From: Fibrella forsythiae
Lineage (GTDB): Bacteria; Bacteroidota; Bacteroidia; Cytophagales; Spirosomataceae
Direction: 5' to 3'
Length of the DNA: 64,000 nucleotides
Assembly: GCF_017353175.1 (NCBI RefSeq)
Contig: NZ_JAFMYW010000011.1
Location: 1-64,000 of the forward strand
The position numbers were made by a program, and so were the translations under genes. Of the stretch, positions 38,229-47,403 are shown in pieces. How positions within the stretch are numbered: the first letter of the stretch is position 1; the number at the start of each line of letters is the position of its first letter. The notes under the pieces were generated by a model, which saw only the letters and a list, made by a program, of their open reading frames with translations, had not been told where the DNA came from and made no database searches.

Positions 38229-39009
38229 GTCGGATATAAATATCTCCAAAGTCAGTTTGGCTAAACTCGCTGGTTTGGATGTACGTTTTCATCTGATTGG
38301 GCGTAAGCCACTCTGGTAAGGCAAATTCCATCGTTTCACTGACGCAAAAGTTACACTCAATGGTAGATTTGTTAGCAGATACCCGATCAATACAAGCTAT
38401 CAATTTTTCTGTTTGCTCTGGTACCGCGTACTCAAAACTTATCATTTGAACCGGTTCTGATAAACCGTTCAGTACATTTAATTCATAGCCTTCTACATCA
38501 ATTTTTATAAACGCAGGCACACCATATCGGGCAATTAGCTTATCGAGCGTCGTCATAGTAAGTTTTACCGGTTTTCGCCAGTTATATCCCTCGAAACGAT
38601 GCTGTTTCATTGTATTGATCCATTCAGAAGAAAATGTAGATAACGTGTGAGTATCAGCAATGTAAAAATCTTTAGTGCCTTCCGATTCGCCTAAGCCGAC
38701 GACTTCCAATTCGATTTGATCGTTGAATTTATGTCGTAAAAAGCGGGCGCATGCTTCTTGAGGCTCTACCGCAACAACGTTCGCGGATAGGCTCAAGAAT
38801 GGCTCGATTCGGTTTCCTAAATTCGCGCCAACGTCGAAACATAAATCTCCTGCTTTAATGAAATTACCATAGAATTTTATCATTTTCTCGCGTTGTATTT
38901 TTTCGCGCACAAGCTCTAGCCGCTGATTAGCGGTTGGGAAAAGCTTTTTCTGTATATATTTTAAGCGCAACTGCTGATAGTCAGTCAATAAATTAATTAT
39001 CTTTTTCAT
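38218..39009 (-). CDS. FkbM-family methyltransferase
   Basis: The start is set at ATG 39009 (MKKIINLLTDY) because the longer frame would run 64 nt into wecB. The 263-residue protein has the FkbM SAM-binding motif CFDVGANLGNRIEPFLSL, followed by VVAVEPQ, and the later FIKIDVEGYELNVLNGL, the family's DVEG signature. It probably O-methylates a sugar in the exopolysaccharide. A second FkbM gene is at 46507-47403. The sequence is relatively AT-rich. It is 80 nt downstream of wecB. Confidence 0.87.
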   Translation of the reverse strand: MKKIINLLTDYQQLRLKYIQKKLFPTANQRLELVREKIQREKMIKFYGNFIKAGDLCFDVGANLGNRIEPFLSLSANVVAVEPQEACARFLRHKFNDQIELEVVGLGESEGTKDFYIADTHTLSTFSSEWINTMKQHRFEGYNWRKPVKLTMTTLDKLIARYGVPAFIKIDVEGYELNVLNGLSEPVQMISFEYAVPEQTEKLIACIDRVSANKSTIECNFCVSETMEFALPEWLTPNQMKTYIQTSEFSQTDFGDIYIRLKL

Positions 39010-39089
39010 ATTTTTTGTATCAGTATGTGATTTGTTTAATACGTAGTTCTGCTTTCCAATATGATCACTCCACTGCAAGTCCTTTATGC

Positions 39090-40193
39090 TTAAGCAGGAG
39101 TTTTGTTGAGTAAAAGGCTTGCGGCAATTCGAAGGGCCGATTTGCCGTCCCAAAGTGGTGGTATTTTACCCTTCTTCGATACTCCCGCCCTAATCTGGGC
39201 GAGATGCGTTTCTACAGAGGCCAAACTTAGGTCGGCCAGTAGCGTGTTAGTGCCTAGTAGAACAGTACAGGGCCTTTCGGTAGTGTCACGGAAGGTAAGA
39301 CAGGGTACTTGCAGGTACGTTGTTTCTTCCTGGATTCCGCCAGAGTCAGTCACCACTACCTGCGCGTGTTCCATGAGGTTAAGAAATTCAAGATATCCCT
39401 GAGGTTCCAGCAGCAGCACGTTAGGCAACGTTGTCAGTCGATCTATCATACCGAACCGTTCCAGGTTTGTGCGGGTCCGTGGGTGCAGTGGAAAGACAAC
39501 TTGTCCGTATTGCGTTGCCCCCTCAACGATCTGTACAATAGATTGGAGACCGTCGGCAGTGTCTACATTTGAGGGACGGTGCATGGTCAGCAGTACATAC
39601 TGACCTGCTGTTAAGCCTAATGAACCAACGGTATTGAGCGCATTGGCTTTTGCCCGGTAATAGACCAGCGAGTCGATCATGATGTTACCAACAAACCGCA
39701 CTTTTTCATCGGTTATTCCCTCGTGCTGCAAGTTATCGAGGCCGGCTTGTTCTGTGACGAAAAGTGCGTCAGCCAGGTGGTCGGTTACTATTCGATTGAT
39801 TTCTTCGGGCATTTGCCGATCACCAGAGCGCAGGCCTGCCTCAACGTGGGCAACCCGCACGCCCATTCGGACAGCTACCAACGCGCAGGCAAGCGTACTT
39901 GTTACGTCACCCACCACCACAACCCAATCTGGCTGCTCTGTTTGCATAACCACCTCAAATTTGGTCATTATTTCGGCGGTCTGTTGCGTGTGTGTGCCGC
40001 TGGCTACGCCCAGGTAATAATCGGGTTTGGGTAGTTCGAGCTGGTTGAAAAAAATATCGCTCATGCGGGCGTCGTAGTGCTGACCAGAATGCACTATTTT
40101 CGACTCAAGACCTTTCAATTCTAAAAAAGCCCGGTGTAGAGGAGCCACCTTCATGAAATTTGGCCGTGCACCAACAATAGTTAATATCTTCAT
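39090..40193 (-). CDS. wecB: UDP-N-acetylglucosamine 2-epimerase (non-hydrolysing)
   Basis: The 367-residue enzyme interconverts UDP-GlcNAc and UDP-ManNAc in the cytosol. Landmarks are GARPNFMKVAPLHRAF at the N-terminus, HSGQHYDARMSDIFF, HVEAGLRSGDRQMPEEINR and TDSGGIQEE near residue 284, all typical of the family. Together with the nucleotide-sugar dehydrogenase at 55631-56911 it can supply UDP-ManNAc or, after oxidation, UDP-ManNAcA for the polysaccharide. It overlaps the upstream methyltransferase stop by 4 nt. Confidence 0.95.
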   Translation of the reverse strand: MKILTIVGARPNFMKVAPLHRAFLELKGLESKIVHSGQHYDARMSDIFFNQLELPKPDYYLGVASGTHTQQTAEIMTKFEVVMQTEQPDWVVVVGDVTSTLACALVAVRMGVRVAHVEAGLRSGDRQMPEEINRIVTDHLADALFVTEQAGLDNLQHEGITDEKVRFVGNIMIDSLVYYRAKANALNTVGSLGLTAGQYVLLTMHRPSNVDTADGLQSIVQIVEGATQYGQVVFPLHPRTRTNLERFGMIDRLTTLPNVLLLEPQGYLEFLNLMEHAQVVVTDSGGIQEETTYLQVPCLTFRDTTERPCTVLLGTNTLLADLSLASVETHLAQIRAGVSKKGKIPPLWDGKSALRIAASLLLNKTPA

Positions 40194-40864
40194 TTTTTCT
40201 GGAAAACCGCCACAAACAAGGTGTCGGCATATGTGGCGGGTAAACAGGTACGTAGCAGCCTGGCAATGCTATTTGTGCCACCAAATGTCTGCGAGGTAAT
40301 TAGATGATAGTGCTTGGCAGTTAGCTGATCGGCTACGGATCGAGCAGTGCCATAATGTAAGACATGCTGTAGATAAGGTGGCCGACCGGTAAGGTGAAAT
40401 CCAATTCGCTCCAGTATTCTATATACTGAGTAGCGATTAGGAAGTGATACAATCAGGTAACCGCCAGAGCGTAGGCTGGTAGTAAACGAGGCCAGTGTTG
40501 TAACCAGATCAGGTACGTATTCCAGTACGCTCGATGATAGTATGGCATCAAATTGTTCGTTCGCCAGTTGATCAGCCAGCGGTAAGAGCGACACTCGGAA
40601 AGTAGCGCCCGGATTTGCCTGCTGGCGGCAGAGGCGAATCATTTCGGCTGACCCATCGATGCCCAACACTGTACAGCCTCGGCTAGAAAGGTAATGGCTG
40701 AAAATACCTGTACCGCAACCCGCATCGAGTACGTTTGAACCGGGCTGAATGTAAGTATCCAGCAGCGAGCGCCACACGGCAAATCGTTCCTGAAAATCAG
40801 ATGATCGCTGATAGCGGTCACCAAAGGCTTTGGCAATGTCGGAATGGAAATCAACGGCGTTCAT
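40190..40864 (-). CDS. Class I SAM-dependent methyltransferase
   Basis: The 224-residue protein has motif I VLDAGCGTGIFSHYL (about 40-54), the acidic ribose-binding residue in VLGIDGS, and motif II-like FDAILSSSVLEYVPD. The final part includes GGYLIVSLPNR. This is a Methyltransf_11/25-type fold, likely acting on a small molecule or sugar of the exopolysaccharide pathway. It overlaps the upstream GT2 gene by 14 nt and wecB by 4 nt, suggesting tight coupling. Confidence 0.85.
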   Translation of the reverse strand: MNAVDFHSDIAKAFGDRYQRSSDFQERFAVWRSLLDTYIQPGSNVLDAGCGTGIFSHYLSSRGCTVLGIDGSAEMIRLCRQQANPGATFRVSLLPLADQLANEQFDAILSSSVLEYVPDLVTTLASFTTSLRSGGYLIVSLPNRYSVYRILERIGFHLTGRPPYLQHVLHYGTARSVADQLTAKHYHLITSQTFGGTNSIARLLRTCLPATYADTLFVAVFQKK

Positions 40865-41696
40865 TAGCGGAAAGGCGGGAGTGCTCGTCGATGTAAACGG
40901 CGGCGATCATAAACTGATATAGGAAGGCGTGACTGAAATGGTAAATGAAACCGGCTCTTCCATCCAGCAACCCGAGCAGTAGTATGTACCGGTAGAAAAA
41001 ATAAAAGAAAGGCCGGAGTAGTACCGGAATACGGCCCCAAATCTGCTCTTTAATCCATCGTTTACGGTCTCGCTGACTGGTGGCATCGGCCCAGCGAAGT
41101 GTCTTTTCCTGATCGGATTTTAACAGGTCGGTAACCTGATAACGGGTGTACCGGGCATGTTTTTCGTACCAGAACTGAACGGGTTTTCGATCCTGGTGAA
41201 TAAAAGGTTCGTTGATATAGCCGGTAGTGCCGGTAACTGTTATCTGTTCATCCATTTCCCGATCAATTTGCTCCACAGCTTCCCGTCGAAATAGGCGTAG
41301 AATATAGGTAGGGTAATACCCGCCGTAGCGTATCCAGCGGTTAAGAAAAATAAATTTAAACGGAATAAAATAGCCGTTATGGCCAGCTGGCTGGCTTATA
41401 GCCTGCGTAATGCGTTCTTTCAACGGGTCAGTTAATTGTTCATCAGCATCCAGAAATAACACCCATTCTGTTGTTACCGGCAGATCGTGAATGGCATAAT
41501 TCCGTTGAGCCGCATAATGATCAAACTTTCTATGAAACACAGTGGCTCCGCCTGCTTCTGCTAGTTGAACGGTGTTGTCAGTAGAGCCTGAATCTAAGAT
41601 GAAGACATTGGTAGCCCAGCCTGAGACACTTTGTAAACAGGGCACGATATTAACCTCTTCATTGAGTGTTAAAATCAGGACTGTTAAAGGCTGCAT
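40851..41696 (-). CDS. Glycosyltransferase family 2 protein (WaaE/KdtX-like)
   Basis: The start is ATG 41696 (MQPLTVLILTLNEE); the longer frame would overlap the next gene and adds a low-complexity tail. The 281-residue enzyme has the GT2 opening TLNEEVNIVPCLQSV, FILDSGSTDNTVQLAE, AAQRNYAI and the metal-binding DXD-type FLDADEQL. The pattern is that of lipopolysaccharide core beta-glucosyltransferases of the WaaE group. A hydrophobic pair of segments near the C-terminus (LLRPFFYFFYRYILLLGLL) suggests membrane association. Confidence 0.9.
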   Translation of the reverse strand: MQPLTVLILTLNEEVNIVPCLQSVSGWATNVFILDSGSTDNTVQLAEAGGATVFHRKFDHYAAQRNYAIHDLPVTTEWVLFLDADEQLTDPLKERITQAISQPAGHNGYFIPFKFIFLNRWIRYGGYYPTYILRLFRREAVEQIDREMDEQITVTGTTGYINEPFIHQDRKPVQFWYEKHARYTRYQVTDLLKSDQEKTLRWADATSQRDRKRWIKEQIWGRIPVLLRPFFYFFYRYILLLGLLDGRAGFIYHFSHAFLYQFMIAAVYIDEHSRLSANERR

Positions 41697-41725
41697 GAGT
41701 GAGAAATCGAATTTTAGCCTGATAT

Positions 41726-42439
41726 TTAATTGAATCCGTTTGTAATTAAGCGGTGCTTGTTGTCGAATACGAACGTATTTGTACGAAAAAATAAAGACGT
41801 ACATGTCCGCATGATGGCTCCTGATGCATAGCCATAATAATCAACTCGCTGCATGCCACTAGTGTCAAAACCCTGACGGAATTCATAGCCTTCAGAGTTG
41901 TCGCAGATAATGACACCGTCTTCAGAAAGTAGACTCACACAGAGAGGAATCAACTCATAGCGCCATAGTCCATCAATGATGATAACATCAAATGTTTTAC
42001 GACCTTTTTCTACTAGAATCGATTGCACATCTTTTAAGCATATTGCTGCATTTTGGTCATGTACATAATGAAGCTCTACGTTAGCGGGCATTTGTTTCTT
42101 AATGTAATCGAACCATTCCTTATTACCCTCAAATGATACAACGTCTGCAGCATGATTCCCCCACCAGATTGATGATTGTCCGCCTCCAAATTCTAAAATG
42201 TGCTTATCCCTGAAATCACGTCTCACTAATATATCGATGCATGGAAATGTGTACCAAGGCAATGCATTCCCAGACTTGTCGAGCGCTTTCATATGAAAAC
42301 TAGATCTGAAATGCCCGCTATGATAACTGAACATGACTGGGGTTAAGAAGGCGGTGATCGTATTCCGAACCAAATTTGAAACAGTTTCGGGGAGTATCCT
42401 TTTTACCTGCCTGAATGTACGATGTAGTAGGGTTTGCAT
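41726..42439 (-). CDS. Predicted SAM-dependent methyltransferase of the polysaccharide locus
   Basis: The 237-residue protein has a glycine-rich motif HILEFGGGQSSIWW, a following acidic VVSFEGN, and FDVIIIDGLWRYEL as the motif II acid strand. These fit a class I methyltransferase, perhaps of the Methyltransf_24-like type. The N-terminal 60 residues are unlike known domains. The sequence is AT-rich compared with neighbours and has no GGTACGT copy. Substrate unknown. Confidence 0.65.
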   Translation of the reverse strand: MQTLLHRTFRQVKRILPETVSNLVRNTITAFLTPVMFSYHSGHFRSSFHMKALDKSGNALPWYTFPCIDILVRRDFRDKHILEFGGGQSSIWWGNHAADVVSFEGNKEWFDYIKKQMPANVELHYVHDQNAAICLKDVQSILVEKGRKTFDVIIIDGLWRYELIPLCVSLLSEDGVIICDNSEGYEFRQGFDTSGMQRVDYYGYASGAIMRTCTSLFFRTNTFVFDNKHRLITNGFN

Positions 42440-42472
42440 AGGGTAGGAATTGATGATGCTAATTATTGAACT

Positions 42473-44335
42473 TTAGCTAATCTGGTTGCGCTCCAGCCAG
42501 TCTTCAAGCACGACTAGTAGCCATATTTGATTCCAGGAAACAGTTGGTTCAGCCTGTAAAAAGCGTTGATAATAGGTCAACAAAGCCCTTGGTTCAAACA
42601 GATCCCGTTGACTAAGCCGCTGGATTCGTTCCGAACAAAACTCCTTTAGCTCTCTGCGCATCCACTTATCCCAGGGAAAGCTAAAGCCCATTTTAGGCCG
42701 CTGTAGCAACGTACCTGGCAACAATGGTTGCAGCGAATCGATGAGTAGCTGCTTCGGAGTCGTTGTCGTTTTGTACTGATCAGGGACTTGGATCATGAAG
42801 TCAATGAGTTCATGATCGAGGAAGGGAACCCGCAGTTCCAATGCATGAGCCATACTCATCTGATCGGAATCACGGAGCAATAATGGTTCAGTATATGTGA
42901 GTAACTCACTGACCGTTAACTGACTCATGGGTGAAAGCCGGCTAAGTTCAGTTGCTTTTGCCTGAAACCGGGCAGCATACGGTGTAACCAGTTTGTTCAA
43001 GCCCAGTAGCTGACCTGCTGCCAACGCTGATGTTGATTGTCTGAGCAGTGGAAATAGGTCTGTGGGTGTAAGCGATGGTAAGGCTATCAGATCAGCCAGC
43101 TTCTGTTTATTTGTTCCGGGCGATAGCCAGCGGAGTATCGTTTGCCTTATTGGTTTGGGAAGTTTCCATAACAGCTGTAATTGCCGCAAACGGGCATATC
43201 GGCCGAAGGTTGAATAACCCGCAAACACCTCATCGCCGCCCAATCCGCTCAGAGCCACCGTTATACCGGCCTCTTTGGTGAGCTTAGAGACCATGTAGGT
43301 ATTGGGGCCGTCGCCACTGGGCTGGTCCATGCTGGCCATAATGGCAGGTAATTCGGCTAACAGGCGATCAGGAATCAGTGGTAACTCAGTGTGCCTGGTA
43401 TTAAATCGGTTGGCCATGGCGCGGGCATGCACCGATTCATCGAAGGCCGAGTCCTGAAACGTGACCGTAAATGTATTTACGGGCTGATCGCTTTGTTCAG
43501 CCATCAGTGCTACAACTGCGCTGGAATCTATGCCGCCCGACAGAAACGCTCCTAGGGGTACATCACTGACTATCCGGCGGGCTACAGAAGCTTGTAGCAA
43601 GTTGCGAACCCGATGTTGTACGGCCGTTCGGTCTTGTAGTAACGAAGGGTCAGCGGCTGGCGGACTCGCTACGTCCCAGTAGCACGTCTCCATCCATTGA
43701 TGATGGTCTGTCAACAGCGCAAAATGGCCGGCAGGGAGTTGGTTTATGCCCTTCACAAGTGTATCGGGAGCTGCTACGGTCTGATACATCAGGTACTGGG
43801 GCAAAGCTGACCGATTCAACCGACGCGGTACCAGGTCAGTCTGTAGCAGGGCGCCTACCTCCGAGGCGAATAGAAAAACCTCTTCATTCTGGTAATAGTA
43901 AAAAGGCTTTTTGCCCAGGCGGTCGCGGGCGGCAAACAACTGCCCGGCTTGCTGATCCCAGATGGCAAAAGCAAACATGCCATTGAAATGTTCCAGGCAG
44001 GCTGTTCCCCAACGCTCGTAGGCAGCCAGAATAACTTCGGTATCGGAATTGGTCTGGAACGAATAGCCTGTTAACTCCTGACGGATAGCCTGATAATTAT
44101 AAAGCTCACCATTAAATGTGATGACGTAGCTGCCCGTGCGATCTGCCAACGGCTGATTGGCGTTGTCTGAAAGGTCAATAATGGATAATCGGCGATGTCC
44201 CAGCGCTACTTGTCCGTCTGCCCAGATGCCCTCAGCGTCGGGGCCACGGTGGCTCATACATTGAGTCATCAGGCGAACCAGCGCCGGATCGGCATTAGAC
44301 TGGGACCGGTTAATCAGCCCGGCTATTCCGCACAT
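42473..44335 (-). CDS. asnB: Glutamine-hydrolysing asparagine synthase-type amidotransferase
   Basis: The start at ATG 44335 exposes Cys2 (MCGIAGLI), the glutaminase nucleophile that becomes N-terminal after Met removal; the longer frame would hide it. The 620-residue protein has the class II glutamine amidotransferase domain (1-200, with MSHRGPDAEG and FNGELYNYQ). The synthetase domain has the PP-loop FLSGGIDSSAVVAL near residue 263 and LSGLGGDEVFAGY. It could make asparagine, but AsnB-like enzymes within polysaccharide loci often amidate uronic acids, for which the adjacent dehydrogenase would give the substrate. It overlaps the upstream glycosyltransferase by 13 nt. Confidence 0.9.
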   Translation of the reverse strand: MCGIAGLINRSQSNADPALVRLMTQCMSHRGPDAEGIWADGQVALGHRRLSIIDLSDNANQPLADRTGSYVITFNGELYNYQAIRQELTGYSFQTNSDTEVILAAYERWGTACLEHFNGMFAFAIWDQQAGQLFAARDRLGKKPFYYYQNEEVFLFASEVGALLQTDLVPRRLNRSALPQYLMYQTVAAPDTLVKGINQLPAGHFALLTDHHQWMETCYWDVASPPAADPSLLQDRTAVQHRVRNLLQASVARRIVSDVPLGAFLSGGIDSSAVVALMAEQSDQPVNTFTVTFQDSAFDESVHARAMANRFNTRHTELPLIPDRLLAELPAIMASMDQPSGDGPNTYMVSKLTKEAGITVALSGLGGDEVFAGYSTFGRYARLRQLQLLWKLPKPIRQTILRWLSPGTNKQKLADLIALPSLTPTDLFPLLRQSTSALAAGQLLGLNKLVTPYAARFQAKATELSRLSPMSQLTVSELLTYTEPLLLRDSDQMSMAHALELRVPFLDHELIDFMIQVPDQYKTTTTPKQLLIDSLQPLLPGTLLQRPKMGFSFPWDKWMRRELKEFCSERIQRLSQRDLFEPRALLTYYQRFLQAEPTVSWNQIWLLVVLEDWLERNQIS

Positions 44336-45474
44336 ACAGATGGAGTCAGGTTGGAGGAATAAAGGGTATAATACGCCGCTAACCAACGATAGCTATTAGC
44401 CTTACTATCAAACTGGTGTTGGGCCAGTTCTGCTGCCCGTTGCCGATATAAATTATACGAATCAGCGGATAAAGATAGGCAAGTAGTAATACTCACGGTT
44501 AAATCCTCAGGATTATTACTTATCCAAAAACCGGCATGCTCAGATACCAGGCAAGCCCATGGCGTACCCGTAGAGGCTATAACGGGTGTTCCTTGTGCTA
44601 GCGCTTCTACGACAACGTTTCCAAAATTCTCGCTGTGTGAGGGAAGCACTAAAGCATAAGCGTCTGCCAGCAGTTGCTGTTTCGCCCTCCCCGAAACAGG
44701 TGGCTCGAAGGTTACCCGATCAGTCAGGTCAAGTAAACTAGCCTGTTGTCGTAATAGATCACCGTACCCATCGGCGTCAGATCCTACCAGCTTTAGTTGC
44801 CAATTGCCTTCCCGAAAAGCCGATGAACGGGCAAGGGCTTCCAAAAGTCGGTCTAAGGCTTTAATAGGATGTAACCGGCCCAGGAAGAGCAGGTAGGGTA
44901 CGCGTTGCTGATCGGAGCGGGGAAACTGCGGCGGCAATTCGATGTAGTTAGGTAGTTCAATTACCCGCACCGAAGAGCCAAACTGATGCTTCACCTGCTT
45001 AGTCTCATCTGGCGAGGTTGTATGAAAGGTAATTGCCTTTGCCTTCCATCGAAACCAGTTAAGTACTGTTTTCTTGAGAGCAGAGCCGTTTTCTAATGCA
45101 TTAGGAGCCAACTCGCCACGTGGCGACCACACAACGATCTGTCCGCGTAGTATGGCAAGAAAACCCACTACCAGCGACAATGGGTAGAACAAACTGGTAA
45201 GGTGAACTATATCACTGGTAATAAGTCGTTTAAACGACCACCAACTATGCCGCCAGGGTACGTTATGATTCCGGGTCGTAACGTACCTGACTTGTCCTGC
45301 TTCTGTGTCAATCCACTGGTCGCGGATAGTCTCGGCGGGTTGATCTGTATCTGTTGAAATTACTGTTACCTGAACACCCTGACGTACCATTGCCCTAGCC
45401 AGCCAGTAGACCGAATTACTCGGCCCTCCCGACTGGGCTGGATAAAACGTACCTATAGGATAGAAGATGTGCAT
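44323..45474 (-). CDS. Glycosyltransferase family 4 protein
   Basis: The 383-residue GT-B enzyme opens with HIFYPIGTFYPAQSGGPSNS, the glycine-rich acceptor loop seen in GT4. The donor domain has FLGRLHPIKALDRLLEAL and LPSHSENFGNVVVEALAQG, which holds the E-x7-E type pair. It should act at the cytosolic face of the inner membrane on the lipid-linked repeat. The gene lies 3 nt after the next glycosyltransferase gene (45478). Both are full length, so they are not a split gene. Confidence 0.92.
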   Translation of the reverse strand: MHIFYPIGTFYPAQSGGPSNSVYWLARAMVRQGVQVTVISTDTDQPAETIRDQWIDTEAGQVRYVTTRNHNVPWRHSWWSFKRLITSDIVHLTSLFYPLSLVVGFLAILRGQIVVWSPRGELAPNALENGSALKKTVLNWFRWKAKAITFHTTSPDETKQVKHQFGSSVRVIELPNYIELPPQFPRSDQQRVPYLLFLGRLHPIKALDRLLEALARSSAFREGNWQLKLVGSDADGYGDLLRQQASLLDLTDRVTFEPPVSGRAKQQLLADAYALVLPSHSENFGNVVVEALAQGTPVIASTGTPWACLVSEHAGFWISNNPEDLTVSITTCLSLSADSYNLYRQRAAELAQHQFDSKANSYRWLAAYYTLYSSNLTPSVCAE

Positions 45475-45477
45475 GGC

Positions 45478-46482
45478 TTACCGTAAAATCTCCTGATAAA
45501 TAGTGTCATATTGGGCAGCAACAGTATCGATACTATACTGAGCTGCATTCCGGTAACCTGCTTCAATGAGTTGGCTACGATATGCTTCGTCGGATAGTAG
45601 ACGTTGCAGTCCCGCTCGGATTGCCTCGACCGAGTAGGGATCAACCATACAGGCAGCTCCGTTAGCCACCCCGTTCATCGGTGGAATGTCGGAGGTAATG
45701 ACAGGCCGACCAACCGCATTTGCCTCAATAATGGGTAATCCAAAACCCTCGTAAACTGATATGAAAGTAACCAAGTCGCACCGCTCATACTGCGCAAGCA
45801 TTTGAGCATCGCTCAGCCCTTCGTGCAGTTCATATCGTATGCCCGCCTGGCTTATGTATTGGTGCAGTTCATCACCTATTCGGCCAACTATAACCAGTGT
45901 GCAGCGGAGCCCCTGAAGTGCATCAATCAGGCGGTGTAGATTTTTATTGTGGCTTGTACCTACCTGTAACAGCCGGGGGTTATTCCGATTAAGCTGGCTT
46001 GGCTTTGGCCTGAAATTTGGGTTTGCGTAATTAGGAACAACCCGCACTTTACTGGCCAGTTTAACACCCATAAACCGCTTCAATTCCTGCTTCGACTTTT
46101 CTGAAACTGTGGTAATGTAAATGGCTCGGCGCATTGGCATGTAGTAGAATAAGAGCCATAGCAATCGAAAGCGAATTTGATTTCCTGCGGCTAGTTGCCG
46201 TTCAAGCGATACACAATCGTGGATAGTCAGTACAGTTTGTTTGGGAGGCAGTAACAACATCAAATAATGTACGTCGCCGGTAATGTGGTAAATATCGGCG
46301 CGCAGCCGACGGGCGAAGCGTAGGTTTTGCCATAATCCCCATAGCCGGAGGGTCATGTGCGGGGCATAAACGGAAGCAGCCTCGTACCGTTGCAAGTATG
46401 CAATCCGCTCTGCCAGACGGCTAAATAGCCCTTCGATGCTGAACCCGCTGTTTGGTTTACGGAAAATATAGAGCAATTTCAT
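45478..46482 (-). CDS. Glycosyltransferase family 4 protein
   Basis: The 334-residue enzyme has an N-terminal half with IYHITGDVHYLMLLLP and TVLTIHDCVSLERQ, and a C-terminal donor domain with LQVGTSHNKNLHRLIDAL. FISVYEGFGLPIIEANAVG is the GT4 E-x7-E motif (EGFGLPIIE). The pattern resembles mannosyltransferase-like GT4 proteins of exopolysaccharide loci. It starts 24 nt after the FkbM gene and ends 3 nt before the next glycosyltransferase. Confidence 0.92.
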   Translation of the reverse strand: MKLLYIFRKPNSGFSIEGLFSRLAERIAYLQRYEAASVYAPHMTLRLWGLWQNLRFARRLRADIYHITGDVHYLMLLLPPKQTVLTIHDCVSLERQLAAGNQIRFRLLWLLFYYMPMRRAIYITTVSEKSKQELKRFMGVKLASKVRVVPNYANPNFRPKPSQLNRNNPRLLQVGTSHNKNLHRLIDALQGLRCTLVIVGRIGDELHQYISQAGIRYELHEGLSDAQMLAQYERCDLVTFISVYEGFGLPIIEANAVGRPVITSDIPPMNGVANGAACMVDPYSVEAIRAGLQRLLSDEAYRSQLIEAGYRNAAQYSIDTVAAQYDTIYQEILR

Positions 46483-46506
46483 GACACGGTGGGGTAATCT
46501 ACTTTA

Positions 46507-47403
46507 CTACTTCTCAATATAGGATACTAATAAAGCCAATTTATCTGTCGGTACTGCTACATAGTTGTGGTGAGGCACCAACGCCGAAATGGGCGTCAAC
46601 CTAAACCGATCTCGTTCAAAAACTAGTCCGACAGTTCGACCGTAGTCGAATCGATGAAATATATACCCAGCAAAATAGGGCTGTTGGGTCAGCGGTACAT
46701 TGGGGTTGGTGGCTTCTTCCGACCATTCAAAGAAGATAATTGGTTGCTGACGCTGGATAGTCTCTGATAAACCATTTAGTACGTACCGCTCAAACCCTTC
46801 TACGTCTATCTTGATCACATCGATGCGTTCAATTCCGGCTTGTGTCAGAAAGTTGTCTCCCTGTCTAACCTCTACCTCAACAATGTTGGTCGTATTGGCT
46901 TCACGTCCTTTGATCAACGTACCAATCCCTTCGTTTGCCATCGTTGAACTATAAAAAGCCTGCCGGGCGTCCAGTTCGCCCAAGGCATATGGAAACACGT
47001 GCAGGTTATTGATTGCATTGCGTTGACGTTGTTGATTGAGTTTATCAACCAGCCATGGCAATGGCTCAAATGAATAGACCTGCCCGAATACGCTGCTGGC
47101 AAACAAACTGTGGTTTCCCACATTGGCCCCCACGTCGAGAAAGACTGAGCTAGGAGAGAGTTTTTGAGCCACTGTCTTCAAAAACAGGAGTTCGTGACGG
47201 GCATAAGCCCCCATGTAGTAGATACACCAGTCGATATATGAATTGAATTTTCCCTGGTAAGTCAGTCCGAAAAATTGGGTAGTGAAGAGTTCCCCTGATG
47301 CCTTATTGGGATCGTGCAGGGTCGTCAGGATACGATGCTTTATGGCAAATCGGAGGGTATGACGATGGCCAAGCCAACGGGCAACTGAGCGGCTCAGATT
47401 CAT
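46507..47403 (-). CDS. FkbM-family methyltransferase
   Basis: The start at ATG 47403 overlaps the flippase stop as ATGA, which favours it over the 19-residue longer form. The 298-residue protein has FLDVGANVGNHSLFASSVFG, YSFEPLP and DVIKIDVEGFERYVLNGL, the FkbM core. It may O-methylate a sugar of the repeat unit. It is distinct in sequence from the FkbM protein at 38218, so the polymer may carry two methyl ethers, or one gene may act on another glycan. Confidence 0.88.
   Translation of the reverse strand: MNLSRSVARWLGHRHTLRFAIKHRILTTLHDPNKASGELFTTQFFGLTYQGKFNSYIDWCIYYMGAYARHELLFLKTVAQKLSPSSVFLDVGANVGNHSLFASSVFGQVYSFEPLPWLVDKLNQQRQRNAINNLHVFPYALGELDARQAFYSSTMANEGIGTLIKGREANTTNIVEVEVRQGDNFLTQAGIERIDVIKIDVEGFERYVLNGLSETIQRQQPIIFFEWSEEATNPNVPLTQQPYFAGYIFHRFDYGRTVGLVFERDRFRLTPISALVPHHNYVAVPTDKLALLVSYIEK

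Noticed and set aside
39010-39153. Extended FkbM frame reaching into wecB
   Set aside because: The extra 48 residues are antecedent sequence overlapping wecB by 64 nt without homology; ATG 39009 gives the normal family length.
44323-46482. Adjacent GT4 genes as one gene split by a frameshift
   Set aside because: Each encodes both GT-B halves at full length (383 and 334 residues) with its own donor-site motif.
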